Shown here in pieces: positions 51,430 through 59,852 of a DNA stretch of 64,000 nucleotides. The translations under genes and the position numbers were made by a program. Under the pieces are notes generated by a model that saw only the letters and a list, made by a program, of their open reading frames with translations, did no database searches and was not told where the DNA came from. The number at the start of each line of letters is the position of its first letter. Within the stretch, counting starts at the first letter, position 1. The DNA lies in contig NZ_JBHMFT010000001.1 of assembly GCF_051433195.1 (NCBI RefSeq), positions 186,001 through 250,000 of the forward strand, written 5' to 3'. The DNA is from Falsiroseomonas sp051433195 (GTDB lineage Bacteria > Pseudomonadota > Alphaproteobacteria > Acetobacterales > Acetobacteraceae).

Positions 51430-53403
51430 CTATAGCAGCAGGGCGGGCGCGGTGTCCTGCCGCGGCGGGGTCGAAACTTCCAGCGTGCGAGCACCGCATA
51501 GCAGTAGAAATTCGGCGACGGCGTCCATCTCCGCCGCGTCGCGCGTCGGGTCGTGGAACGGGTCGGCGCGCGGGCTGCCGCGCGGTACCCAGATGACGGT
51601 CTCGTAGCGGGCGCGGGTCAGCAGCACGCGGTAGGTGTTGCGGATGAAGGTCGCGTCCTTCCCAGCCCGCTGCCAGGCCGCGCCCACGAAGCTGCGCGCC
51701 TGCCAGGCACCGCCGCGACGGATGAAGTCGCCGCCCCAGGCGAGGCCGGCGACATCCAGTTCCAGCCCCTGGCAGTCATATTCCGTGGCGATGGTCTCCA
51801 GCGCGTCGGAGCCGCGCACGTCGGGCCAGCGGCGCAGGAACCAGTCCGCCACATCCTCCAGCTGCACGCCGAGCCCCTCCGCCCGCAGCCGCTTTGCACC
51901 CGCCGAGGCCAGCAGCCCGGCGCGGCGCTGCCCGCGCGCCAGGCCGCGCAGCGCGGCGCGCATCGCCGCCAGGTCACGGGTCACCAGGAAGGGCAGGGTG
52001 CAGCCGGCAGCGAGAGCCCGCGCCTCCGCCACCGCCCCGCGCAGCACCGCATCCACCCAGGCGGCGCCGGCGGTTTCGCGGATGCTGCGGATCGGCGTCA
52101 CCAGGTCCAGGGCCGAGTCCAGCGCCAGCCAGCCGGCGCCGGGCACGTCCAGCCCCTGCTGCCCGCGCGGCGCGGCGACGGCGCGCCAGCGCGAATCGGA
52201 CTCGATGACCCGGCCCCATTCGGCGAGGCCGGCCTCGCCGGTGTTGATCTCCTGTCCCTGGCCGATCAGCGCGACCACCACGGCCCAGCCCTCGTGCCGG
52301 CCCATGATGTCCAGCGTATGCCCGGGCTCGCTCAGGCTGAGGCGAGAGGGGCGGTTGCGGGTGCCGAGGCGCGCCTTGGCCGCATCCCAGGCGCGCTGCG
52401 CCTCGTCGAAGACGATCATGCGCTCGGGCGGCGCGGCGGCGGCCCCGGCGTTGTCCTCGAGGAACCGGTGCACGTTCTGCAGCGCGGCCTTGACGCGACG
52501 TTCGGCCTCCGCCCGCCCGCATTCGCCGCGCAGCACGGCATCCCGCACCAGGGCGGCACGCAGCACGGCGATCAGCGGCGCGTTGCCGGTGAGGAAGGCG
52601 GCGCCATCCTGCTTCGCGGCGCCGAAGATGGCGTTGAGGCCGCAGAGGGTCTTGCCCGCGCCCGGAATGCCGGTGACGAACACCACCGTCTTCGCCTTCT
52701 CCTGCCGCGCCAGGGCGACCGCGCGGCTGATCGCGGCGGCCGTCCGTGTCAGGTTGGCGGCGTCGGCGCGGGCGCTGGCGATCTCGGCGACGCCGTTGCG
52801 GGCGTAGAGCAGCGTCGCCGCCTCCACGATCGTCGGCACCGGGCGGTAGGGCGCGGCGAGCCAGGCCGCGCCATCCAACGCGCCGCCCAGGGGGGCGGTG
52901 GACTGCACCCAGGCCAGCAGGTCGCCAAGGCCGGCCGCACCGCAGGCCAGCGGTTGCAGCACGCCGTCCCAGAACAGCGGCGGCTGAGGCGGCGGGCGGA
53001 ACCCGCCCTCGCCGGCGACCAGCACGGGCAGGATCGGGTGGCGGCGGCTGCCGGCGTGGAAGTCGCGCAGGTCCAGCGCGTAATCCTCGGCCTCCGCCAG
53101 CGCGGCGGGGGTGGCGGCGGCCGTCTTGAACTCCAGCGCCAGGATGGCGCGGTCGGTCAGCAGCACCGCGTCGACGCGCTTTTCCAGCCGCAGCAGGTCG
53201 TATTCCAGCGCCAGCGTCCAGGCCGCGCCGTCGGCTTCGGCGACCGCCTGCCGCAGCGCCGCCACCTGGCCGCGCCAGGCGAAATCCTGGTCCGGCGAGC
53301 CGGGATAGCCGTGCGCCTGCTGCGCGGCGGCAAGACGGCCGACGATATCCGCGGGATCGCGGGCCAGCAGTTCGAACCCCGTGCAGGACAGCCAGGCGCG
53401 CAT
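51430..53403 (-). CDS. DUF2075/Schlafen-type nuclease-helicase
   Basis: The 657-aa protein has an N-terminal PD-(D/E)xK-like nuclease motif (Asp78, then Glu91-x-Lys93 in ILALEFKT). A superfamily 1-like ATPase follows, with Walker A GIPGAGKT at about 245-252 and Walker B FDEAQ at about 332-336. Further blocks include IATEYDCQGLELDVAGLAWG and NTYRVLLTRARYETVIWVP (motif VI-like). DUF2075 proteins are DNA/RNA helicases of unclear role; fused nuclease-helicases of this sort appear in defence systems. No partner methylase or other defence gene is adjacent. It is 7 bases upstream of the exonuclease/phosphatase gene. Confidence 0.82.
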   Translation of the reverse strand: MRAWLSCTGFELLARDPADIVGRLAAAQQAHGYPGSPDQDFAWRGQVAALRQAVAEADGAAWTLALEYDLLRLEKRVDAVLLTDRAILALEFKTAAATPAALAEAEDYALDLRDFHAGSRRHPILPVLVAGEGGFRPPPQPPLFWDGVLQPLACGAAGLGDLLAWVQSTAPLGGALDGAAWLAAPYRPVPTIVEAATLLYARNGVAEIASARADAANLTRTAAAISRAVALARQEKAKTVVFVTGIPGAGKTLCGLNAIFGAAKQDGAAFLTGNAPLIAVLRAALVRDAVLRGECGRAEAERRVKAALQNVHRFLEDNAGAAAAPPERMIVFDEAQRAWDAAKARLGTRNRPSRLSLSEPGHTLDIMGRHEGWAVVVALIGQGQEINTGEAGLAEWGRVIESDSRWRAVAAPRGQQGLDVPGAGWLALDSALDLVTPIRSIRETAGAAWVDAVLRGAVAEARALAAGCTLPFLVTRDLAAMRAALRGLARGQRRAGLLASAGAKRLRAEGLGVQLEDVADWFLRRWPDVRGSDALETIATEYDCQGLELDVAGLAWGGDFIRRGGAWQARSFVGAAWQRAGKDATFIRNTYRVLLTRARYETVIWVPRGSPRADPFHDPTRDAAEMDAVAEFLLLCGARTLEVSTPPRQDTAPALLL

Positions 53404-53413
53404 CCGCGCGAGC

Positions 53414-54292
53414 CTACACGTTGCGCTTCCGGGATGGCCAGGTGGCCAGCAGCATGCTGCCGGTCAGCAGGCAGAAGCCGGCCGCATGCGCGGCGGTGAA
53501 GGTCTCGCCCAGGAACGCCACCGCCACCACGGCCGCCGTCGCCGGCAGGAACGCCGTGAAGATCCCGGCGATCCCGGCCGGGGCGCGCTTCATGCCGGCG
53601 TACCACAGCAGCAGGCACAGCACGCTGGTGGTCAGGCTGTGGAACACCAGCAGGCCGGCCACCGCCGGGTCCGCCAGTGCCGCGACGCTGCCGAGCACCG
53701 GCAGGCAGAAGGGCAGCAGCATCAGCACGGAGAAGCCCTGCATCCACAGGCTGGCGGTCACCACCGGCACGCGCCCGGCGATGCGCTTGGCGAGCAGCAC
53801 ATACATCGCCTCGCCGCAGACGCCGCCGAATACCAGCAGGTTGCCGAGCAGCGACCCATGCCCCTCGGCCCCGACGCGGGCCACCGTGATGGCGCCCATG
53901 CCGAAGGCGGCGAGCGCGACCGCGGCCCATTGGCGCGGCGGCAGCGTCTCCCGCAGCCACACCGCGCTGCCGATGGCGACCACGGCCGGCAGCGTCGCCA
54001 GTACCAGCCCGGCCTCCAGCGCCGTGGTCAGCCGCAGGCCCGCGAGCAGGCCGGCATTGTAGATCACCGTGCCGAAGGCCGCCTGCAACGCCAGGTTCCA
54101 CAGGCTGCGGCCATCCACCCGCACGCGCCCATCCATCGCGCGCGCCAGCGGCCACAGCACGGCGACGGCCAGCGCGCAGCGCAGCCCGGCGATCATCGGA
54201 ATGGGCAGGGAGGCCGCCAGCAGCTTCGCGACGCCGACATTGGCGCCGACCAGCGCCATGGAGGCGGCGAGTTGCGCGTAGGCGGTCAGCAC
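53414..54292 (-). CDS. EamA/DMT family transporter
   Basis: This 292-aa membrane protein has about ten hydrophobic helices arranged as two EamA repeats (first near 1-135, second from about 145). The repeat end motif WLRETLPPRQWAAVALAAFG is present, as is FLGETFTAAHAAGFCLLTGS. The family exports amino acids or other metabolites; substrate unknown. The start is GTG 54292, 4 bases after the preceding stop. An ATG two bases upstream opens only a three-codon frame. Confidence 0.9.
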   Translation of the reverse strand: MLTAYAQLAASMALVGANVGVAKLLAASLPIPMIAGLRCALAVAVLWPLARAMDGRVRVDGRSLWNLALQAAFGTVIYNAGLLAGLRLTTALEAGLVLATLPAVVAIGSAVWLRETLPPRQWAAVALAAFGMGAITVARVGAEGHGSLLGNLLVFGGVCGEAMYVLLAKRIAGRVPVVTASLWMQGFSVLMLLPFCLPVLGSVAALADPAVAGLLVFHSLTTSVLCLLLWYAGMKRAPAGIAGIFTAFLPATAAVVAVAFLGETFTAAHAAGFCLLTGSMLLATWPSRKRNV

Positions 54293-54296
54293 ATCG

Positions 54297-55460
54297 TCAG
54301 GCTTCGCCGTCGCGCCTGAACGGCGACATCTGGCCCAGGGCCTCCATCTCCGCCAGCATCGCCGGGCGCTCCCGGTCCAGGAAGTCCGCGATGGCGCGGC
54401 GCAGGCCCGGGTGCTGGATCCAGTGTGCGGAGTAGGTCGGCACCGGCAGGTAGCCGCGCTGGATCTTGTGCTCGCCCTGCGCGCCGGCCTCGACGCGGGG
54501 CAGCCTGTGCTCGATCGCGAAGTCGATGGCGCGGTAGTAGCACAGCTCGAAATGCAGGAAGGGCGCATCCACGATGCAGCCCCAGTTGCGGCCGTACAGC
54601 GCCTCCGACCCCAGCAAGTTCAGCGCGCCGGCCACCGGTTCGCCATCCTGCTCGGCCACCATCAGCACCACCTTGTCGCCGAGCCTCTCGCCGAGCAGTG
54701 GCCAGAACGCCTTCTTGAGGTAGGCGCTGCGGCCCCAGCGCTTGTCGGTGGTGGCCAGGTAGAATTGGTGGAAGGCGTCCCAGTGGCGCCGGGTGATCTC
54801 GTGCCCGCGCAGCGTCTTCAGCACGAAGCCGGAGGCTTCGGCATCGCGCCGCTCGCGCTTGATCTGCTTGCGCTTGCGGCTGGACAGCGCGGCCAGGAAG
54901 TCGTCGAAGCTCGCATAGCCCGGGTTGGTCCAGTGGAACTGCGTGCCGATGCGTTGCAGCCAGCCGGCTGCGCCGAGCGTCTCCCATTCCTCCGGCGTGC
55001 AGAAGGTGCAGTGGACGGAGGACAGATCGAGCTGCCCGCAGGCCTGCACCAGACCCTGCGCCAGCGCTCCCGCACCGATGCCCGCATCGGGCCGCACCAG
55101 CAGCCGCGGCCCCGGCACCGGGCTGAACGGGGAGGCGACCTGGAGCTTGGGGTAGTAGCGGCCGCCCGCCCGCTCATAGGCATCCGCCCAGGCGAAATCG
55201 AACACGTATTCGCCCTGGGAATGCGCCTTGGCGTAGCAGGGCGCGCAGGCCAGCAGGCGCCCGGCCCCGTCCCGCAGCGCCGCATGCTGCGGCAGCCAGC
55301 CGCTGCGCCCGCCGGTGCTGCCGGATTCCTCCAGCGCCAGCAGGAAGGCGTGGCTGACGAAGGGGTTCTGGTCGCCGGCGCAGGCATCCCACTCCAGCGC
55401 CGGGATCTCGGCGATGGAGCGGTGGAGCGCGAGGCTCAGTTCAGGCTGGTCGTCGGGCAT
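54297..55460 (-). CDS. FemAB-like/peptidogalycan-type GNAT protein (DUF482)
   Basis: This 387-aa soluble protein belongs to the DUF482/Peptidogalycan_dc group of GNAT-fold proteins, often annotated as peptidoglycan-related. Family text: DACAGDQNPFVSHAFLLALE, HFHW-type aromatic block (TQFHWTNPGYASFDDFLAAL), SSRKRKQIKRERR, GEHKIQRGYLPVPTYSAHWI. Its real acyl substrate is not known. It lies 4 bases upstream of the EamA gene and 39 bases downstream of the RidA gene, all on the minus strand. Confidence 0.88.
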   Translation of the reverse strand: MPDDQPELSLALHRSIAEIPALEWDACAGDQNPFVSHAFLLALEESGSTGGRSGWLPQHAALRDGAGRLLACAPCYAKAHSQGEYVFDFAWADAYERAGGRYYPKLQVASPFSPVPGPRLLVRPDAGIGAGALAQGLVQACGQLDLSSVHCTFCTPEEWETLGAAGWLQRIGTQFHWTNPGYASFDDFLAALSSRKRKQIKRERRDAEASGFVLKTLRGHEITRRHWDAFHQFYLATTDKRWGRSAYLKKAFWPLLGERLGDKVVLMVAEQDGEPVAGALNLLGSEALYGRNWGCIVDAPFLHFELCYYRAIDFAIEHRLPRVEAGAQGEHKIQRGYLPVPTYSAHWIQHPGLRRAIADFLDRERPAMLAEMEALGQMSPFRRDGEA

Positions 55461-55499
55461 GGCAGGACAGGTTGGGCGCGCGGCGGCCGCCGCAACCGG

Positions 55500-55958
55500 T
55501 CAGCCAATCTCGAACATGCCTTCGACTTCCACGGCCGCATCCGCGGGCAGGGAGGGCACGCCGATCGTGGTCCGCGCATGCCGCCCGGCCTCCCCGAACA
55601 CCGCCACCGCGAGGTCGGAGGCGCCGTTCATCACCACCGCGTGCTGGGTGAAATCCGGCCCCGCGGCAATGAAGCCACCGAGGCGCACCACCCGCTTCAC
55701 CCGGTCCAGGTCACCCACCGCCGCCTTCACCTGTGCCACCAGGTTGATGAAGCAGAGCCGCGCCGCCTCCTGCCCCTGTTCCAGCGTCACGCCCTGGCCG
55801 ACCTTCCCGGTGAAGGCCACCTTGCCGTCCTTGAACGGGATCTGCCCGGAGACCACCAGCAGGCTGCCCACCTGGTTGAAGCCGATGTAGTTCGCCACCG
55901 GGGCCGCCGGCTGCGGCAGGGTGATGCCCAGTTTCTGGAGAGTAGCCTCGACCGACAT
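55500..55958 (-). CDS. RidA family protein
   Basis: This 152-aa protein of the YjgF/YER057c/UK114 group is longer than RidA itself (about 128), the usual length of the RutC-like TdcF/YjgH branch. It contains VANYIGFNQVGSLLVVSGQI, CFINLVAQVKAAVGDLDRVK and RTTIGVPSLPADAAVEVEGM. The active-site Arg of RidA is matched by Arg in HARTTIG. RidA hydrolyses reactive enamines/imines from PLP enzymes; whether this branch does so is uncertain. It follows the RNR-like gene by 9 bases. Confidence 0.92.
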   Translation of the reverse strand: MSVEATLQKLGITLPQPAAPVANYIGFNQVGSLLVVSGQIPFKDGKVAFTGKVGQGVTLEQGQEAARLCFINLVAQVKAAVGDLDRVKRVVRLGGFIAAGPDFTQHAVVMNGASDLAVAVFGEAGRHARTTIGVPSLPADAAVEVEGMFEIG

Positions 55959-55967
55959 GCCCGTTCC

Positions 55968-57494
55968 CTATCCCACCAGCTTGAGTTGCCGCCGCCGGGC
56001 GCGCGGCGCCGGGGCGGCGGGCAGGTCCATCGGCAGCAGCGGCAGTTGTTCCGCGGCGTGGCCCGTCGCATCCGGCGCGCAATCCGCCTCGGAGGGGTCG
56101 GACAGGTCGCGCCGGCCGAGATAATCCAGCGCCAGCCGCCGGAACGCCCAGTCCAGCACGCTGGTGGCGCGGCGGATCGCCGGGTCGCCCTCCACCAGGC
56201 CGGCAGGGCCGAAGCGGGTATAGGCATAGGCCTCGATGTAGGCGTCCAGCTTCACGCCGCCGGCGAGCCCGATGGAAACCGCCTGCAGCATCGCGTCCAT
56301 CAGGCTGCGATAGGCGGCGGATTCCTTGCTCAGCGCGACGGTGACCTCGGCCAGCCGGCCCTCGGCATCCTCCGCCGTCCGCAGCACCACCTTGTGGCCG
56401 CCGACCGAGACGCGCCAGACGGCACCGGATGGGCGCAGCGCGCGCGCCGGTTCCAGCAAGGGCGGCGCGGCGCGGGCCGGAGCAGCCTCGGCCACCGGCA
56501 TCGGCGGCGCCACGTGCAGCCAGGGGGAGGCGGCGCGGGCCATCGCGGCCCAGTCGGCATCCGGCACCGGGGCCAGCAGAGTCTCCGCCGCGGCGCGGCC
56601 GATGCGCAGCGCGTTGCGGGTGGGCACCTCGGCCACCCAGCCGCCGCGATCCAGCGAGAGCCGCGTGGCGCCGGGGGCAGGGGCGAGCCCGCCGGTCTCG
56701 GCCCCCAGCATCGCCTCCACGGCATCCGGGGCGGCGAGCGCGACCAGGACCTGGTGGCGCAACCCGGGGCTGCCGGCCGCCGCATCCAGCGCGGCCCGCG
56801 CCGCCTCGGCCAGGCCCGGCACGACCGTGGCGCCGGGCGGCGGCGGCGCGAACAGCGCCACCGGCTCCTTCGCCCCCAGAAGCTCCGCGATGCGGCCGGA
56901 TTCGGCTTCCGCCGCGCCGCGCGTCAAGGCCGCGATGGCGGCGCCGACGGCACGCGCCTCGGCCGAGCCGTAGCGCAGGCCAAGGCCTGCGAAGAGCCCG
57001 GCCAGGTCGCAGAAGCCGACGCCCAGCCGCGGCGCCTTGGCCCCCGTCCAGATATCGAGCGCCCGCACCGCCACGCCGACGGCCGCGACGTAGCCGGCCG
57101 CATCGAAGCCGCCCTCCGCATCCAGGAAGGCCGGCAGGTTCAGCACGAAGCGGGCCGGGCCACGCGCCTCGCCGCGCCAGATGGCGACGCCGGGGGCGCC
57201 GCGGCGGGACAGCAGCAGGGCGCGCAGGGCGGCGGCGAAGCGGTCCTGCGCCGCGGCATCGGCGAGCACGCCAAGCTCCCGCCCCCGCAGCGCCAGCCGG
57301 CCGATCCAGGCCTCCGCCAGCTTCGGAAACACCACCGGGCCGCTGCCCGGTGCCAGCGCGGCGATGGCCTCCGCCGCCGCCTCGTCCCAGTCGAGCGGCA
57401 GGGCGATCGGGCGGGGGGCGGCGTCGGGGTCCGGCGCGGCGCGCACCCGCCACAGCCCGACCCGATCCCACAGCGTTCCGGCGAGTGATGTCAT
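55968..57494 (-). CDS. Truncated class II ribonucleotide-reductase-like protein (TSCPD region)
   Basis: The 508-aa protein matches only the C-terminal half of adenosylcobalamin-dependent RNR. One block is VALSKESAAYRSLMDAML with SIGLAGGVKLDAYIEAYAYT, then RFGPAGLVEGDPAIRRATSV and LDYLGRRDL at 380-475. Another is GGFDAAGYVAAVGVAVRALD with PRLGVGFCDLAGLFAGLGLR at 125-175. The ATP-cone and the catalytic NPCSE-type cysteines are absent, so it cannot reduce nucleotides as written. It may regulate the genuine RNR or be a decaying paralogue. It is co-directional with the RidA gene. Confidence 0.75.
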   Translation of the reverse strand: MTSLAGTLWDRVGLWRVRAAPDPDAAPRPIALPLDWDEAAAEAIAALAPGSGPVVFPKLAEAWIGRLALRGRELGVLADAAAQDRFAAALRALLLSRRGAPGVAIWRGEARGPARFVLNLPAFLDAEGGFDAAGYVAAVGVAVRALDIWTGAKAPRLGVGFCDLAGLFAGLGLRYGSAEARAVGAAIAALTRGAAEAESGRIAELLGAKEPVALFAPPPPGATVVPGLAEAARAALDAAAGSPGLRHQVLVALAAPDAVEAMLGAETGGLAPAPGATRLSLDRGGWVAEVPTRNALRIGRAAAETLLAPVPDADWAAMARAASPWLHVAPPMPVAEAAPARAAPPLLEPARALRPSGAVWRVSVGGHKVVLRTAEDAEGRLAEVTVALSKESAAYRSLMDAMLQAVSIGLAGGVKLDAYIEAYAYTRFGPAGLVEGDPAIRRATSVLDWAFRRLALDYLGRRDLSDPSEADCAPDATGHAAEQLPLLPMDLPAAPAPRARRRQLKLVG

Positions 57495-57669
57495 GGGATC
57501 AGCCTAGAGCCCCCCGGCGCCCGGCGGAAGCCGTATCTGGTGGGTCGAACCGCCCGTTCGCGCAACATCCTGTGGACAAGCGCCGATTTTGCGCCGGGCC
57601 GGGGGTTGTGCGAAACTGCGTGCCTCCGCATCTGCCCGACCGCGGATGCACGGAGCCCGAGGACCGCAT

Positions 57670-58020
57670 ATGTCGCTGATGCTGCGCCTGACCGCCACCC
57701 TGTCCGGCCGCAAGATCGGCACCGACCGCTTCGGCAATGCCTACTACGAATCCCGCAAGGATTACCTGGGCTATGGCCGCAAGCGCCGCTGGGTGCTGTA
57801 TGCCGGCACGCCGGAGGCGACTAGCGTGCCGCCGGAATGGCACGCCTGGCTGCACCACACCTCCGCCCTGCCGCTGGACGAGGCGAAGCGCCATCCCTGG
57901 ATGGTGGAACACCGCCCGAACCCGACCGGCACCGCCCAGGCCTGGCACCCCGCTGGCCATGACTATTCCGGCGGCCGCCGCCAGGTGACGACCGGCGACT
58001 ACGAGGCGTGGACCCCATGA
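57670..58020 (+). CDS. NADH:ubiquinone oxidoreductase subunit NDUFA12
   Basis: This 116-aa supernumerary subunit of alphaproteobacterial complex I is the homologue of mitochondrial NDUFA12 (B17.2). Visible: KIGTDRFGNAYYESRKD, GRKRRWVLYAG and VPPEWHAWLHHTS. The start ATG at 57670 is followed by MSLMLRLTATLSGRKIG. The stop overlaps the mlaD ATG (ATGA). The order NDUFA12, MlaD-like, DUF2155 is conserved in Rhodospirillales. Confidence 0.95.
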   Translation: MSLMLRLTATLSGRKIGTDRFGNAYYESRKDYLGYGRKRRWVLYAGTPEATSVPPEWHAWLHHTSALPLDEAKRHPWMVEHRPNPTGTAQAWHPAGHDYSGGRRQVTTGDYEAWTP

Positions 58021-58508
58021 AGGGCCGTTCCCTCACGGAAGTCCTGGCCGGCGCCCTGGTGCTGCTGGTGACCGGCAGCTTCCTCGCCTACGCCGTCACC
58101 AACAGCGGCCGCGGCGGCTTCTCCGGGCCCGGCCTGACGCTGAGTGCGAAGTTCGAGCGGATCGACGGCCTGGCACCGGGTGCCGATGTGCGGGTCGCCG
58201 GGGTCAAGGTCGGCAGCGTGGTGGACCAGCGCATCGACCCGACCACCTTCCTCGCGGTGCTGACCATGCGGATCGACGCATCGCTGCGCATGCCGGCCGA
58301 CAGCTCCGCCGAGATCGCCAGCGAGGGCTTGCTCGGCGGCCGCTTCGTCTCGCTGGTGCCGGGCGGGGCGGATCGTATCCTGGCCGATGGCGGGGAGATC
58401 ACCATCACCCAGTCCGCGATCAGCCTGGAGAGCCTGCTCGGCCGCTTCATCTTCTCGATGACGGAAGCGCCGGCGCGCGGCGGCGAGGCCGCGCCGACCC
58501 AGCCATGA
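58017..58508 (+). CDS. MlaD-family outer-membrane lipid asymmetry protein
   Basis: This 163-aa protein has an N-terminal membrane helix (LAGALVLLVTGSFLAYAVT) and one MCE domain (FERIDGLAPGADVRVAGVKV, GRFVSLVPGGADRILADGGE). It is the periplasmic lipid-binding ring component of an Mla-type phospholipid transporter. The partner permease and ATPase genes are not in the window. The C-terminal tail is short (SLLGRFIFSMTEAPARGG). Start and stop overlap neighbours by 4 bases. Confidence 0.92.
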   Translation: MKGRSLTEVLAGALVLLVTGSFLAYAVTNSGRGGFSGPGLTLSAKFERIDGLAPGADVRVAGVKVGSVVDQRIDPTTFLAVLTMRIDASLRMPADSSAEIASEGLLGGRFVSLVPGGADRILADGGEITITQSAISLESLLGRFIFSMTEAPARGGEAAPTQP

Positions 58509-58726
58509 CGGCGCTGGACCCGCCCGCAAGCTGGCCCGGCGCCGATGGCACGCCGCTGTCCTGCCGGGAGAAGCTGAAGGTGCTGGCGGAAAACCACCGT
58601 GAGGCCGCGCAGGTGCTGCGCGACGCCTTCGAGGATGCGGTGCTGATGGGGGTGGACGAGGCCGCCATGCGGCGCATTTTTGCCGAGATGGTCGCGGCCC
58701 TGCCCAGCCCGAAGCGCGGCGCATGA
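58505..58726 (+). CDS. Small conserved hypothetical between mlaD and DUF2155 genes
   Basis: The 73-aa cytosolic, helical protein has SCREKLKVLAENHREAAQVL followed by RDAFEDAVLMGVDEAAMRRI. No cofactor motif or signal peptide. Overlap with both neighbours (ATGA) supports it as a real gene of this operon. From memory the same position holds similar small proteins in related bacteria; function unknown. Confidence 0.75.
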   Translation: MTALDPPASWPGADGTPLSCREKLKVLAENHREAAQVLRDAFEDAVLMGVDEAAMRRIFAEMVAALPSPKRGA

Positions 58727-59085
58727 TCCGCCTCGCACTGGCCTTCACCCTGCTCGCGCTGCCCGCCATGGCTCAGGAATGGCGGCCGCAGCGCGTTGCA
58801 GTATTGCAGGCGCTGGACAAGGTGACGGCGCGCATCACCCTGCTGCGCGCCACGCTGAACCAGCCGGAACGCTTCGGCAGCCTGACCATCACCGTGCGGT
58901 CCTGCTTCGCCCGGCCGCCGGACGAGGTGGCGGACGCCTCCGCCTGGATGGAGATCACGGACAGCCGCGCGGCGGCCGATGCGCCGCCCGCCTTCCGCGG
59001 CTGGATGTTCGCCCAGGCGCCGGGCGTGAACATGCTGCAGCACCCGGTCTACGACATCCGCATCCTGGAATGCCGGTCTCAATAG
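58723..59085 (+). CDS. DUF2155 domain protein, exported
   Basis: This 120-aa protein starts with a signal peptide (MIRLALAFTLLALPAMAQ). The DUF2155 core follows: VLQALDKVTARITLLRATLN, LTITVRSCFARPPDE, and the C-terminal NMLQHPVYDIRILECRS with a Cys that may pair with the first Cys. DUF2155 proteins stand beside aat and NDUFA12 in alphaproteobacteria; function unknown. The gene ends 18 bases before the convergent aat stop. Confidence 0.92.
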   Translation: MIRLALAFTLLALPAMAQEWRPQRVAVLQALDKVTARITLLRATLNQPERFGSLTITVRSCFARPPDEVADASAWMEITDSRAAADAPPAFRGWMFAQAPGVNMLQHPVYDIRILECRSQ

Positions 59086-59103
59086 CCGGGGCGCAGGTGC
59101 CGT

Positions 59104-59775
59104 TCAGTCGCCGCGCAGCTTCAGGATCTCGGCGCGAACCTGATCCGCGTCCACCGCGTCGTCCCAGCGCGCCTGTTCCTCCACCGCCTCCGACAGCAGG
59201 CGCTTGTAGAACTGGCGCGGCACCTCGTGGCAGCCGAACTGCGCGAGGTGGGCGGTCTGGAACTGCGCGTCCAGCAGGGTGAAGCCGAACAGCCGGAGCC
59301 GCGCCGCCAGATGCACCAGCGCCACCTTGGAGGCGTCGCGGGCGCGGCTGAACATGCTCTCGCCGAAGAAGGCGCCGCCGAGCGCCACGCCGTACAGCCC
59401 GCCGACCAGTTGCGGCCCGCCGTCGCCGGGCAGCCAGGCCTCCACCGAATGGGCATGGCCCATGCGGTGCAGGGCGCCGAACAGGCGCTCGATCTCGGGA
59501 TTGATCCAGGTGTCCTCGCGCCCTTCGGCCGGGGCGGCGCAGGCGGCGATGACGCCGTGGAAGTCGCGGTTGGTGGTGACGGTGAAGCCGCCGGACAGCA
59601 CCGTGCGCCGCAGCCGGCGGGACAGGTGGAAGCGGTCCAGCGGCAGCACGCCGCGCTGTTCCGGGTCCAGCCAGTACAGCCGGTCCCCGCGCCGCGTCTC
59701 GGCCATGGGGAACAACCCCGCCCGATAGGCGCGGAGCATCAGGTCAGGCGTGATTTCAAACTGGCGCCGGCTCAC
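59104..59775 (-). CDS. aat: Leucyl/phenylalanyl-tRNA-protein transferase
   Basis: This 223-aa enzyme adds Leu or Phe to N-terminal Lys/Arg, making substrates for ClpS-ClpAP. The family core is clear: RAYRAGLFPMAETRRGDRLY, WLDPEQRGVLPLDRFH, and GESMFSRARDASKVALVHLA. GTG 59775 (MSRRQFEITPDLML) is preferred to TTG 59793 because homologues begin SRRQFEITP; no good ribosome site decides. Its partner genes clpS and clpA are at 43.4-46.3 kb. It is the last gene of the aroQ-accB-accC-aat run. Confidence 0.94.
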   Translation of the reverse strand: MSRRQFEITPDLMLRAYRAGLFPMAETRRGDRLYWLDPEQRGVLPLDRFHLSRRLRRTVLSGGFTVTTNRDFHGVIAACAAPAEGREDTWINPEIERLFGALHRMGHAHSVEAWLPGDGGPQLVGGLYGVALGGAFFGESMFSRARDASKVALVHLAARLRLFGFTLLDAQFQTAHLAQFGCHEVPRQFYKRLLSEAVEEQARWDDAVDADQVRAEILKLRGD

Positions 59776-59852
59776 CCCGCCAGTATGCGCCAACCTGGAT
59801 GGCGCTGCGAGGGCAGGTTGCCGCAGCGGCTGTCAGGTTTATGTTGGCATTG

